From positions 1 through 37,474 of the forward strand of contig JALZVW010000155.1 of assembly GCA_023301745.1 (NCBI GenBank): a stretch of 37,474 nt of DNA. Reading direction: 5' to 3'. This DNA comes from Arenicella sp. Its GTDB lineage: Bacteria > Pseudomonadota > Gammaproteobacteria > Arenicellales > Arenicellaceae. Shown here in pieces: positions 17,948-26,762 of the stretch (its first letter is position 1; each line of letters starts with the position of its first letter). The position numbers and the translations under genes are program-made. Under the pieces are notes generated by a model that was given only the letters and a program-made list of their open reading frames with translations, was not told where the DNA came from and made no database searches.

Positions 17948-18820
17948 ATGAAACTTATTTTGAAGCCGTTTCTGGTTCTTACACTCATCACCTTCTCGAT
18001 GACCGTATTTGCAAAAGCACCCGTTTGGAAAGTCAGTAAGGGCGATGACTTTCTCTACTTAGGAGGCACTATTCACGTGTTATCTAAGGATGATTACCCA
18101 TTGCCCGAGGCGTTTGAATTAGCCTACCAAAATACAGACGACATTGTATTAGAAACCGATACCGTGGCCTTAACGGCGCCTGAGGTGCAAGGCCAAATCT
18201 TAAACGCGATGTCGTATCAAGATCACCGAGGTTTATCGAATGTGTTGGATCGCGAGGTTTATAGTCAACTCGACACACTGCTTAAATCGAAAGGCTTGCC
18301 GATTGCCGTTTTTGATAGCTTTACGCCCGCCGGCGCGGTCATGGCATTAACCCAATTTGAGCTGCAACGGCTAGGCTTAATTGGAGTTGAAGGTGTTGAC
18401 GCTCATTTTGGTGGGCGGGCGATTAGTGATAACAAAGAGTCGATTTTCCTTGAGTCGTTTGAAGAGCAACTGGGGTTCATTGAAAGCATGAACCAGCTTG
18501 ATCCTAATTTGCTTATCAAATCAGGTATTCGAGATCTACAGCAGATAGAAAGTATGTGGGGCGAATTGCTCAGTGCGTGGCGCAGTGGAAACTTAGAGCA
18601 ACTAGAAGCCATTGGCATCGACGAAATGAAGCGCGATTTTCCAAGCTTGTATCAAACTATTTTAGTCAAACGCAATGATCAGTGGCTCAAAGAAGTTAAG
18701 GCCATGATGCTCACCCAGGACAAAGAATTCATCTTGGTCGGTGCACTGCATATGGCCGGTGATGATGGCCTAATTAAACGCTTAAAGGCTCAAGGCTATA
18801 AAGTCAGCCAACTTGACTAG
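17948..18820 (+). CDS. TraB/GumN family protein
   Basis: Secreted or periplasmic protein of the TraB/GumN (erythromycin-esterase-like / Tiki-related) superfamily. The family is thought to contain metal-dependent proteases, but bacterial members are mostly uncharacterised. The 290-residue protein has a signal peptide (about 1-22, ending TVFA). Family motifs follow: LYLGGTIHVLSKDDYPLP with the GTIH histidine, ETD after the first helix, LGLIGVEGVDAHF, and the C-terminal ILVGALHMAGDDGLI with the GALH histidine. It is the last gene of the sixA operon. Its stop overlaps that of the convergent DUF3622 gene by sharing the bases CTAG. Confidence 0.85.
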   Translation: MKLILKPFLVLTLITFSMTVFAKAPVWKVSKGDDFLYLGGTIHVLSKDDYPLPEAFELAYQNTDDIVLETDTVALTAPEVQGQILNAMSYQDHRGLSNVLDREVYSQLDTLLKSKGLPIAVFDSFTPAGAVMALTQFELQRLGLIGVEGVDAHFGGRAISDNKESIFLESFEEQLGFIESMNQLDPNLLIKSGIRDLQQIESMWGELLSAWRSGNLEQLEAIGIDEMKRDFPSLYQTILVKRNDQWLKEVKAMMLTQDKEFILVGALHMAGDDGLIKRLKAQGYKVSQLD

Positions 18821-19194
18821 TCGTCAAAGGAATCGAACTCGGCTTCAAAATTAGCGTCAACTTCAGGTGATTGACCGGCTTGCTGCTTAGCCTCTAAGGC
18901 GGCTTCTTTCTCGCGCTTAGCAATCTCAGTTTTCTCTGCACGTCGTGAAGAGCGCTGGCGCTTAATCTCTTCTTGGCTTTTACGGCTAGTACCTTGCCGA
19001 GAGTTTGCGCTTTTCTGAGTATTAATGAATTCGGCTAGGTTGGTCTCAACCCAAGCCTGTGCGTCAGCTTCGCTGCTGAAGTCTTGTTGTTGCTTAGACA
19101 CGATTGATTTACGCGAGGTCACTTGGCGAGTGATTCGCGCTGTCCAAGTATCGCCTTCTTGCAATACTTCACTTTGGTATTTCTTGCTGCTCAT
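18817..19194 (-). CDS. DUF3622 protein
   Basis: Small 125-residue protein of unknown function. The first ~60 residues (DTWTARITRQVTSRKSIVSKQQ, then FSSEADAQAWVETNL) match the pattern of the DUF3622 family known from vibrios and relatives. The rest is a highly charged Lys/Arg/Glu-rich helix with an acidic end (FEAEFDSFDD). There is no signal or membrane segment, so it is probably cytosolic. The 3' end overlaps the stop of the TraB/GumN gene by four bases. It lies upstream of the ABC exporter genes on the same strand, 14 bases from the permease stop, although transcription runs away from them. Confidence 0.7.
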   Translation of the reverse strand: MSSKKYQSEVLQEGDTWTARITRQVTSRKSIVSKQQQDFSSEADAQAWVETNLAEFINTQKSANSRQGTSRKSQEEIKRQRSSRRAEKTEIAKREKEAALEAKQQAGQSPEVDANFEAEFDSFDD

Positions 19195-19208
19195 TATTTT
19201 CTCTAGAA

Positions 19209-19970
19209 TTAATCTTTAAGTTTGTATCCGGTTTTAAACATCAAAGAAACGATCGTCAAACAAATAGCCAGAAAGACGAAGATCATTGAAAGACTAGTCC
19301 AAACGTTCACATCAGAGACTTCGAAAAAGCTCCAACGAAAACCACTGACTAGGTAAACCACAGGGTTAAAAAGGGATACTGTTTGCCAAAAAGGAGGCAA
19401 CATACTGATTGAGTAGAAACTACCACCTAAGAATACTAAGGGGGTAATGACTAATATTGGCACGATTTGTAGCTTTTCAAAGCTATCGGCCCATAGGCCG
19501 ATTATAAAGCCGAAGAGGCTAAAGGAGATACAGGTAAGTACCAGAAATGTCATCATCCATATTGGGTGTTGAATTTCTAGGTCAACGAATAAATTGGCTG
19601 TAAGAAGAATGACGCAGCCGATGACAAACGCTTTGGTTGCCGCGGCCCCGACATAGCCAATTAGAGCTTCAAAAAACGATAGCGGGGCGATTAATATTTC
19701 ATAAATCGTGCCGTTAAATTTAGGAAAAAATATGCCGAAGCTCGCGTTTGAGATACTTTGCGTGAGTATCGTCAGCATGGTTAGACCGGGCACGATGAAC
19801 AAGCCGTAGCTGATACCGTCAATGGTTTGAATACGAGAGCCGATGGCTGAACCAAATACAATAAAATATAACGAGGTTGAAATGACCGGTGACGCTAGGG
19901 TCTGAAATAGTGTGTTTATTGCGCGCATCATTTCGGCACGATAAATCACTTTGATTGCTGAGAAATTCAT
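19209..19970 (-). CDS. ABC-2 type exporter permease (YadH-like)
   Basis: Inner-membrane permease of 253 residues with about six hydrophobic segments. The opening ([30 protein letters not shown]) and the loop [14 protein letters not shown] are characteristic of YadH/ABC-2 exporters. The ATPase gene lies directly upstream with a 3-base gap, so the two form one operon and complex. The substrate is unknown; YadGH-type exporters are conserved in proteobacteria but poorly characterised. The DUF3622 gene lies 14 bases downstream of the operon's end on the same strand, so all three could be one transcript. Confidence 0.88.
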   Translation of the reverse strand: MNFSAIKVIYRAEMMRAINTLFQTLASPVISTSLYFIVFGSAIGSRIQTIDGISYGLFIVPGLTMLTILTQSISNASFGIFFPKFNGTIYEILIAPLSFFEALIGYVGAAATKAFVIGCVILLTANLFVDLEIQHPIWMMTFLVLTCISFSLFGFIIGLWADSFEKLQIVPILVITPLVFLGGSFYSISMLPPFWQTVSLFNPVVYLVSGFRWSFFEVSDVNVWTSLSMIFVFLAICLTIVSLMFKTGYKLKD

Positions 19971-19973
19971 AGT

Positions 19974-20924
19974 CTAAGCCTCCGATAATGGCTTTTGCTT
20001 AGAGCCTTTTTGTACTAGGTTAACAAAGATATCTTCCAACGAGCTTTGTGTGGTTTTTAAATCTTTAAGCTGCAACTGAGTTTCGCTCAACAAATTGAGT
20101 AGCTTAGTAATGCCTGTGGCATCCGCTGCCGCATCGTAAGTGTAGGTCAAGCTAGTGCCGGCCGCTGACAGCTCTACATCTAAACCCACTAAACTAGCGG
20201 GTACCTCATTAGCCGGTTCTTTAAGTTCGATGATCAATTGTTTTTTGCCAAGCTTTTGCATCAACTCGGTTTTGTCCTCAATCAACAAGATTTCGCCGCC
20301 GCTGATAACGCCAATACGGTCGGCGATATCTTCGGCTTCTTCTATATAATGGGTAGTCAGAATAATGGTGACCCCGGACTCGCGTAACTTGCTGATCATG
20401 CGCCACATATCTTTGCGCAGTTCAACGTCTACCCCGGCGGTCGGCTCATCTAGAAATAATACTTTAGGTGCGTGAGACAGCGCTTTGGCAATCAGCACAC
20501 GGCGTTTCATGCCGCCTGAGAGCATGCGCAACTGATTATCTTTCTTATCCCACAATGATAAATCTTTGAGAAGTTGCTCTAGGTAGGCGTCATTCTTTTT
20601 GCCGGTATAGAGTCCGCGCGTAAAACGTACCGTGTTCCAAACCGTTTCAAATGAGCTTAACGTCAGCTCTTGCGGAACCAGCCCGATAAGCTGGCGGGCT
20701 TTACGGTAGTGCTTTACATTATCGTGGCCATCAACGGTTACAGTGCCTGAAGTGGCAGAGACAATACCGGCAACGGCTGAAATTAAGGTTGTTTTGCCCG
20801 CCCCATTTGGGCCGAGAAGCGCAAGAATTTCGCCGCGTTCAATCTCTAGATCGACGCCTTTTAGTGCTTGGAAACCATTGTCGTAGACCTTGGTTAAGCG
20901 TTTAATTGATATGATAGAGTCCAT
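19974..20924 (-). CDS. ABC exporter ATP-binding protein (YadG-like)
   Basis: ATPase partner of the YadH-like permease. The 316-residue protein has Walker [10 protein letters not shown] (38-46), the Q-loop in GLVPQEL (about 82-88), the ABC signature LSGGM (136-140), Walker B LFLDEPT (157-163), and an H-loop in [16 protein letters not shown]-terminal region of ~90 residues, as in the YadG/DrrA group, closes the protein. Its start is divergent from the GST-like gene, with 82 bases between them. Family assignment is firm and the cargo is unknown. Confidence 0.93.
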   Translation of the reverse strand: MDSIISIKRLTKVYDNGFQALKGVDLEIERGEILALLGPNGAGKTTLISAVAGIVSATSGTVTVDGHDNVKHYRKARQLIGLVPQELTLSSFETVWNTVRFTRGLYTGKKNDAYLEQLLKDLSLWDKKDNQLRMLSGGMKRRVLIAKALSHAPKVLFLDEPTAGVDVELRKDMWRMISKLRESGVTIILTTHYIEEAEDIADRIGVISGGEILLIEDKTELMQKLGKKQLIIELKEPANEVPASLVGLDVELSAAGTSLTYTYDAAADATGITKLLNLLSETQLQLKDLKTTQSSLEDIFVNLVQKGSKQKPLSEA

Positions 20925-21006
20925 GCTTCAATTTTACGCTGCTTTGATGCACATCGTGTGTCTTTTGTGGTTTTAATTTGCAAACAAATACACAGAGCCT
21001 TTAAAG

Positions 21007-21747
21007 ATGAAAAAACCAATTCTTCATGTATTTTTAATATCTCACTATTGCGAGAAGGCGCGCTGGGCACTCGACCTGTGTGGGGTTGATTACCACGTTA
21101 ATCTATTGTCACCATTGGCTCATGCAAAGACCGCAAAGCAGATAGGCGCGAAAAGCTCTGCATTACCGATTTTGCAAACCAGTAGCGGCATTATTCAAGG
21201 CTCAGCCGCGATCATTGAATGGGCTAATTCTCAAGCGCCAGAGAACGATAGACCGGGCTTGCTGATTACCCCAGAATCATTAGCTATTGAGAAACGTTTG
21301 GACGATGTTCTAGGCATTCATGTGCGCCGCTGGTTTTACTCTGAATCATTAATCGATTGCCCCAAGATCGTTAAACCCGTATTTGCAGTAGGCTCAGGCC
21401 TGATTGGGCGAGTTATGTTAAGCCTCGCATGGCCAAAAGTTGTCGCCACCATGATTAAGCGAATGGATTTAGGCGCTGATCAAGAAATTGAGTCTCGGGA
21501 GATTGTTGCAGCTGAGTTAGATTGGTTGGATTCGCTACTAGCTAATGGTAGTGGTAATTTGGTTGGCGATTCTCTTTCTAATGCCGACATTACGGCGGCT
21601 AGTCTGATCGCACCCATGTTTGGACCGTCTCAACATCCGGCGTCAAATGTTGTAAGCCTGCCACCTAGAGTGGATGTTACTGCCAGTGAATGGCGTTCAC
21701 GAGTGTTTGCTCAATGGTTAATGGGGCTTTATCGAGATAATCGGTAA
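21007..21747 (+). CDS. Glutathione S-transferase-like protein
   Basis: The 246-residue protein has an N-terminal thioredoxin-fold GST domain: HVFLISHYCEKARWALDL with a cysteine at residue 15 where omega/beta-type GSTs keep their catalytic Cys or Ser, then the glutathione-contact cis-Pro (SALPIL) and GSAAIIEW. The C-terminal half is helical, as expected (VGDSLSNADITAASLIAPMF). It probably acts in the cytosol in glutathione-dependent reduction or conjugation; the real substrate cannot be told. It is a single gene, divergent from the ABC exporter. Confidence 0.8.
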   Translation: MKKPILHVFLISHYCEKARWALDLCGVDYHVNLLSPLAHAKTAKQIGAKSSALPILQTSSGIIQGSAAIIEWANSQAPENDRPGLLITPESLAIEKRLDDVLGIHVRRWFYSESLIDCPKIVKPVFAVGSGLIGRVMLSLAWPKVVATMIKRMDLGADQEIESREIVAAELDWLDSLLANGSGNLVGDSLSNADITAASLIAPMFGPSQHPASNVVSLPPRVDVTASEWRSRVFAQWLMGLYRDNR

Positions 21748-21877
21748 TTCGACAAAGCTGGTTGCATAGCCTTCTTTCTTGTTGGGCTTACTGTGCGCGG
21801 TTGATAACACGTTATAATTCTTCTCCGCCTATGACTATTGGTACTAGGCAAATACACTAGCAGAAAAGAGAACTTCA

Positions 21878-21922
21878 ATGCACACATACACTTTAGCCGT
21901 GGATAAACATCAAGATGTCTGA
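21878..21922 (+). CDS. Possible 14-codon leader ORF before the flavoprotein gene
   Basis: ATG at 21878 follows an AGAGAAC ribosome-binding-like stretch and opens a 14-residue frame (MHTYTLAVDKHQDV). Its TGA (21920-21922) overlaps the first codons of the flavoprotein gene: the 21915 ATG lies inside it. The flavoprotein start itself lacks a good ribosome binding site. Translational coupling through this ORF is therefore plausible but unproven. Confidence 0.3.
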   Translation: MHTYTLAVDKHQDV

Positions 21923-23117
21923 AACTAGATTTGACGTTATTGTTCTCGGCGGCGGCGCAGCTGGGTTAATGGCGGCGCTCACTGCTGGGCAACGCGGGCG
22001 ACGTGTCGCGGTGCTCGAGGTGTCAAACAAGCTGGGTAAAAAGATACTGATGTCGGGTGGTGGGCGATGTAATTTCACCAACCTTGAAGTAGAAGCAAAT
22101 CACTTTATTTGTGATAACCCGCATTTTGTTAAGTCGGCACTGGCTCAATATACTCAGTGGGACTTTATCGGTTTAGTGGCAAAGCATGACGTGCCGTATC
22201 ACGAAAAAAGCCATGGCCAACTATTTTGTGATAAATCGGCCAAGGACATTCTCAAACTATTAGTCGACGAATGCGAAGAGGTCGGTGTCGATCTGCGCCT
22301 AAATTGTGAAATTGATAGTGTATGCGTTGCTGATGACGCCAACGAATACAATATAAATACTCACCAGGGTAGCTTTAAAGCGGCCAGTTTAATTGTCGCA
22401 ACCGGTGGCCTGTCGATCCCGAGCTTAGGTGGGGCCACGGGTTTTGGTTACCAGCTTGCCGAACAGTTTGGCCTAAGCTTAAATCCGACCGAAGCGTCGC
22501 TAGTGCCAATGACCTTAAGTGGTAAGTGGCAAGACCTTTCAACGGCGCTATCCGGTGTGTCACTGCCGGTCGCTGTGTCGGTGCCAGAAAAGGGCTTTGC
22601 TGAGAGTATGTTGTTTACTCATCGAGGCCTGAGTGGACCGGCGATTTTGCAATTATCAAACTATTGGAATTCAGGTGACCCGATTAGCATTGACTTACTG
22701 CCGGGCGAAGACGCCGCTGAACTATTTTTGTTGCGTAAGAAGACGAATCCCAAAAGTATGTTGTCAGGCATTTTGAGCAATTTTCTGCCCAAATCGTTAA
22801 TTGCCGAGTTACAAGGCCGATGGTGGGCTGACTGTGCATCGTCAACCTTGCATGAAATGAAAAATGAAGATCTACAGCGTCTCGGTAGCTTGTTTAATAG
22901 TTGGGCATTACGCCCATCAGGCACCGAGGGCTATCGCACCGCCGAGGTCACCCGTGGCGGGGTAAATGTTGACGCTATTTCGTCTAAGACCATGGCCACT
23001 AAAGCGCTTCCAAGCCTGTTTTTCATTGGTGAAGTGCTCGATGTGACAGGTCACCTTGGTGGTTTTAACTTTCAATGGGCTTGGTCTTCGGGCTATGTGG
23101 CTGGTATGAATGCATGA
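21915..23117 (+). CDS. FAD-dependent oxidoreductase, BaiN/HI0933 (YhiN) family
   Basis: Flavoprotein of 400 residues, the normal size for the family. The N-terminal FAD-binding motif is DVIVLGGGAAGLMAA, followed by the family signature KLGKKILMSGGGRCNFTN. A middle substrate domain includes FTHRGLSGPAILQLS, and the protein ends with GEVLDVTGHLGGFNFQWAWSSG, the second FAD contact. Members are widespread and named after BaiN, but their reaction in most gammaproteobacteria is unknown. A TATAAT box at 21813-21818 is a possible -10 element, without a convincing -35. A short ORF overlaps the start. Confidence 0.9.
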   Translation: MSETRFDVIVLGGGAAGLMAALTAGQRGRRVAVLEVSNKLGKKILMSGGGRCNFTNLEVEANHFICDNPHFVKSALAQYTQWDFIGLVAKHDVPYHEKSHGQLFCDKSAKDILKLLVDECEEVGVDLRLNCEIDSVCVADDANEYNINTHQGSFKAASLIVATGGLSIPSLGGATGFGYQLAEQFGLSLNPTEASLVPMTLSGKWQDLSTALSGVSLPVAVSVPEKGFAESMLFTHRGLSGPAILQLSNYWNSGDPISIDLLPGEDAAELFLLRKKTNPKSMLSGILSNFLPKSLIAELQGRWWADCASSTLHEMKNEDLQRLGSLFNSWALRPSGTEGYRTAEVTRGGVNVDAISSKTMATKALPSLFFIGEVLDVTGHLGGFNFQWAWSSGYVAGMNA

Positions 23118-23474
23118 TTGAGTTGAACGATTGTTATCTCAGACGCAATCATAGATAGCTATTAATCATTCTTTGGGTGGTGCTTTGACTTTATTGCGCC
23201 AGGCTATTTCTATTGAAAAAAGGTCTGCGCGAAACCAGTATCCATCAGCGCATTTTTCATCCTTCTTCATCATTGCCTGTGACGCCTCTTCTTGGCCTAA
23301 ATCGAGATGCTGATTTTTCACAGGTGTAGCTTTAAGGATAATACGCCGCAGTGGAATGAATAGAACGGTGCAATGACAATCAAATTCGCCCGTTTGTTGA
23401 AATTCAATATTGTAGTATATTGAGTTTTCCGTTTATAGAAAGCGACATTAGAATCGACTCTGCGCTAGCAAAAA
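23118..23474. other. 357-bp region between flavoprotein and hybrid sensor genes
   Basis: Most of this stretch (23166-23448) is taken by the frame-disrupted minus-strand ORF listed separately. The remaining plus-strand space before 23475 is A/T-rich and should hold the promoter of the sensor gene. I see no element good enough to mark. Confidence 0.4.
23166..23448 (-). pseudogene. Frame-disrupted small hypothetical ORF
   Basis: On the minus strand, bases 23432 down to 23166 are open for 88 codons before TGA and read like real protein (SIYYNIEFQQTGEFDCHCTV ... CADGYWFRADLFSIEIAW), but no start codon lies near its beginning. A good start exists one frame away: ATG at 23446-23448 gives MSLSINGK. 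Dropping a single base near 23424-23430 joins both into a ~93-residue protein. This suggests a one-base insertion, a sequencing error, or less likely a programmed shift. I do not recognise the family. It occupies most of the gap between the flavoprotein and the hybrid sensor and is divergent from the latter. Confidence 0.4.
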
Positions 23475-26400
23475 ATGCAAAAAAAATTGATATTAAATGC
23501 CTTCTTGAAATTGTGTTTTTTGACGTTTTTTTCAAGTTCTGCATTCGCCACTGCACCGCCGTATAAAGACAATTGCATGCCTGTAGTTGAGAACATGCAA
23601 GGCGCAAATCTTTTGTATTTTGGTTTTCACTACCAAGATAATCAAAACCAATTTTCAGCCTCCGATTTGGTATATAGCAAAAATTTTGATGCTTTTTTTG
23701 AGCGTAATAACTTTAATAGAATGGCTGACTTATCGGGCGAATACGTTCTGGGTGAAAGTGGCGTGAGCCATTGGTTGAGGTTCTGTTTATCTAACACAAC
23801 GAATATCGTTCAAAATTTAGTGTTAGCCGCGGCGCCCGCGGTACTTGCTGAAATTGATTTCTACCCGCAAAAAAAAGGATTAAAAGCGTTTCAAACCGGT
23901 AACCGTAAGCCGTTTAGTAGTCGAGATATAAATTCGCCTCAGTATCACTTTAATGTTCAGCTTCAAGCCGGTGAGACACAAGATTTTTACCTACGAGTAA
24001 AATCACGCTCCAAGGCATATATCCGTGCGTCGATATCGAGTGAGCCAGAGTATCTCATTGCAAAAGATGGTAGAGAAAGTTTAGACGGGCTCTATGTAGG
24101 GGTTTTACTTGGTTTAATGCTTTACACCATGCTGCTTTATATTTGGGTGCGCGACCCACTGTCGCTTTTATACATGATTTGGTGTTCGAGCATAATCGTT
24201 TTATTCGCGGCGGTTGATGGCCGAATATTGCAATATGTTCTGCCCGACAACCCCGAACGAGCGTATTCGTTCATTATTATATCCTATCCCTTGTGTGTCC
24301 TTGTCTCAGCGTTCTTCGCTCGCCAATTCATTCGGCTTAAAGAGTTTCCACTGTTAGATAAGGTTGGCCACGCTATTATTGCTGTCTGCGTTGTGGTCAT
24401 AGCGGTGGCGTACCCTAAGGGGCACGTAGTCTATTTTAAAGCCTGCGCTATGAGTGGATTTCTCGTGGTTGTTTATTTTGGTGTAATTGCGCCGTTTTAT
24501 GGAATGGTTAGCCGGCGTTCGACACATAGCAAATACTTGTTAATGGCTCAGCTACCGCTGGTGGTTTGTATTATTGATCGTACACTGTTCACAATGGCAG
24601 TTTCCTCCGAATACGTTATACCGTACACGCCGAAGGTTGGTTTGGGCGCGACCATGGTATTAATGGCCTTATGTAATGGCCTTATTACCTACCGCGAAAA
24701 ATACCAAGCTCAGGACATAGCGATAGAGCAGCTAGAGATTTCGAACAGCTTGAAAAGCAATTTTAACAATGAGCTCCAAGTGGAAGTCGAGCAGAAGACA
24801 ACCCAAATCCGAAAAATCAACGCCGAACTCGAACAACAAAAGCAAAAGCTAATCAAATTAGATGAGGTCAAATCGACCTTTTTTGCCAATATAAGCCATG
24901 AATTTAGAACGCCAATTACACTTATACAAGGCCCTCTTAGTGATCTTTTAGCAAACGAACGATACCCTGAGAAAAGCAGTACCCCGTCGGTGATTAATAG
25001 TGCGATTAGGCAATCTAAATCTTTACAAGCGATGGTTGATCAATTACTGATGTTGAGTAAATTCGATGGCGATTCGCTAAGCCTTCGAGCATCGAAAATC
25101 AATGTCAGTGACGCGGTGAATTTGATAACTACCCAGTTTTATAGCTTCGCTGAAAGCAAGAAAATTAAACTAAGCTTTCAAAGTGAGGCGCCAGAAGTGA
25201 GCGCCTATATTGATATAGAAAAACTACAGGTGATGCTGAACAATTTGTTAAGCAATGCGTTCAAATTTACCCCGGCTAGTGGCCGTGTAGTGGTAGACGT
25301 ATCTAGTGCGGCCGATAGATCAATGTTGGAAGGCGAAAGATCCACCGATGAGTATGTTGAAATTCGTGTCACCGATACAGGGCATGGCATACCTGATGAT
25401 GAACTTGACTATGTTTTTGATCGTTTTTTTCAATCTCGCTCATCGGCATTAAATGGCTCAGGCATTGGTACTGGTATTGGGCTTACACTGGTCAAGGAGT
25501 TTGCGATGTTGCACGGAGGTTATGTTGAGGTGGCACACCGTAGGCGAACAGTCCCGATAAGCCGTGACCAAAACCAAGGTATTGATCAAAACAAGAAAGG
25601 AACCGTGTTTTGCATACGACTACCGCTCGGTAAGGCTCATTTATCGGACAATGAAATAATTGTTAATGGCGATATTGCTCCTCTGATAGGCGAAGAAAGC
25701 AGCCAAATAGGTATTGAGCAAAGTGAAAACCAACCCAAAGCTGAAGTTATAAGCCCCAAAGGTGACCGCCCCACGGTGTTGGTCGTTGATGACAATGACG
25801 ACATGCGTGCCTACATTTGCGGCCATCTACTATCAGATTATCGCGTGATCGAAGCGCAAGACGGCGTTGAAGCCGAGGCCGTGGCCAATAAGCAGCTACC
25901 TGATTTAATTATTACAGATCTTATGATGCCCAAGCGTGATGGCTTAGCGTTTGTTGAATCGTTAAAAACCAGCGAGAACAATAAGCTGGCTAACACTCCT
26001 GTCATTATGTTGACCGCCAAAGCCAGCTTAGATGATCGACTTAGCGGTTTACTTGCCGCCGTCGATGATTACCTTACCAAGCCGTTTGACGCGCGTGAGC
26101 TCAAGCTGCGAGTTAGTAACTTGTTGAAAAAAAATGCCCAGTTTCATGCGTTTTATAGCGCTGGTGAGCCGATTGCCGCAGACAACCTCAAGGAATCGAT
26201 TCAGAGCGACAAGGACCAATTCATTGGCAAAGCGCGCTCAATCGTTGATCAGTATTTGGCAAACCCCGCTTTTGGGGTTAACGAACTGGCCGAGCATTTG
26301 CATGTAAGTCGAGCGACCTTGGCTCGGCGCTTATCTGAGAAGGGTAACTTCACGCCCTCTGAGTTTATTCGGCATTGCCGATTAGACAAAGCTCGGCAAT

Positions 26401-26516
26401 TATCAGAACAAGGAAGCGTTCGCTCTGTCAAAGAGCTCGCTGGAGCCGTTGGTTTTAGCCAAGCTGGTTATTTTTCGCGCCTTTATCAGAAAACCTTCAA
26501 TACCGCGCCTATTTGA
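23475..26516 (+). CDS. Hybrid sensor: 7TMR-DISM - histidine kinase - receiver - AraC HTH in one chain
   Basis: A one-protein signalling system of 1013 residues. Order: signal peptide (about 1-26); periplasmic 7TMR-DISMED2-like domain (about 45-175); seven-helix 7TMR-DISM membrane domain (about 203-410); coiled coil (about 415-465); HisKA with the phospho-acceptor in ISHEFRTP (H475); HATPase with LLSNAFKF (about 590), DTGHGIPDD and GIGLTLV; receiver with VLVVDDNDDMR and phospho-aspartate D815 in IITDLMMP; AraC-type DNA-binding domain at the C terminus (VNELAEHLHVSRATLARRL, then VGFSQAGYFSRLYQKTF). DISM domains of this kind often bind carbohydrate-like ligands. The DNA-binding domain is fused to a membrane protein, so regulation must act from the membrane. 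The collagen-like protein gene is the immediate downstream neighbour. Confidence 0.93.
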   Translation: MQKKLILNAFLKLCFLTFFSSSAFATAPPYKDNCMPVVENMQGANLLYFGFHYQDNQNQFSASDLVYSKNFDAFFERNNFNRMADLSGEYVLGESGVSHWLRFCLSNTTNIVQNLVLAAAPAVLAEIDFYPQKKGLKAFQTGNRKPFSSRDINSPQYHFNVQLQAGETQDFYLRVKSRSKAYIRASISSEPEYLIAKDGRESLDGLYVGVLLGLMLYTMLLYIWVRDPLSLLYMIWCSSIIVLFAAVDGRILQYVLPDNPERAYSFIIISYPLCVLVSAFFARQFIRLKEFPLLDKVGHAIIAVCVVVIAVAYPKGHVVYFKACAMSGFLVVVYFGVIAPFYGMVSRRSTHSKYLLMAQLPLVVCIIDRTLFTMAVSSEYVIPYTPKVGLGATMVLMALCNGLITYREKYQAQDIAIEQLEISNSLKSNFNNELQVEVEQKTTQIRKINAELEQQKQKLIKLDEVKSTFFANISHEFRTPITLIQGPLSDLLANERYPEKSSTPSVINSAIRQSKSLQAMVDQLLMLSKFDGDSLSLRASKINVSDAVNLITTQFYSFAESKKIKLSFQSEAPEVSAYIDIEKLQVMLNNLLSNAFKFTPASGRVVVDVSSAADRSMLEGERSTDEYVEIRVTDTGHGIPDDELDYVFDRFFQSRSSALNGSGIGTGIGLTLVKEFAMLHGGYVEVAHRRRTVPISRDQNQGIDQNKKGTVFCIRLPLGKAHLSDNEIIVNGDIAPLIGEESSQIGIEQSENQPKAEVISPKGDRPTVLVVDDNDDMRAYICGHLLSDYRVIEAQDGVEAEAVANKQLPDLIITDLMMPKRDGLAFVESLKTSENNKLANTPVIMLTAKASLDDRLSGLLAAVDDYLTKPFDARELKLRVSNLLKKNAQFHAFYSAGEPIAADNLKESIQSDKDQFIGKARSIVDQYLANPAFGVNELAEHLHVSRATLARRLSEKGNFTPSEFIRHCRLDKARQLSEQGSVRSVKELAGAVGFSQAGYFSRLYQKTFNTAPI

Positions 26517-26591
26517 AGCATTCGTAAAGAGTCGCTAAAGCAGCGAAAAGCCGCTGAAAACCGGGAAATCAAACAACTTGAACCGATAGGA

Positions 26592-26629
26592 CGTCACTGG
26601 TGCTGCAACATGCGTCACCAGTGCTGCAA
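26592..26629 (+). promoter_or_regulatory. Two 17-bp direct repeats, 21 bp apart: candidate AraC-type operator
   Basis: CGTCACTGGTGCTGCAA (26592-26608) and CGTCACCAGTGCTGCAA (26613-26629) differ at two positions, and their starts are 21 bp apart, two helical turns. This is the arrangement of classical AraC half-sites. They lie between the AraC-domain sensor and the collagen-like gene, 16 bases upstream of a TTGATC element (26645-26650) that could be a -35 box. The differing bases also create an inverted CACTGGTG / CACCAGTG pair. Binding by the neighbouring sensor is inference. Confidence 0.5.
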
Positions 26630-26762
26630 GCGAGTGCGCATGCATTGATCAACCCCCGTTTTTACTTAATAGTTCGTTTAAAGGGTACTTAGTATCAATA
26701 ATAAATTGATGAGTTTAGCTACTAAAACTCACAACATAAACTAAAAACGGGTTACATCTAAA

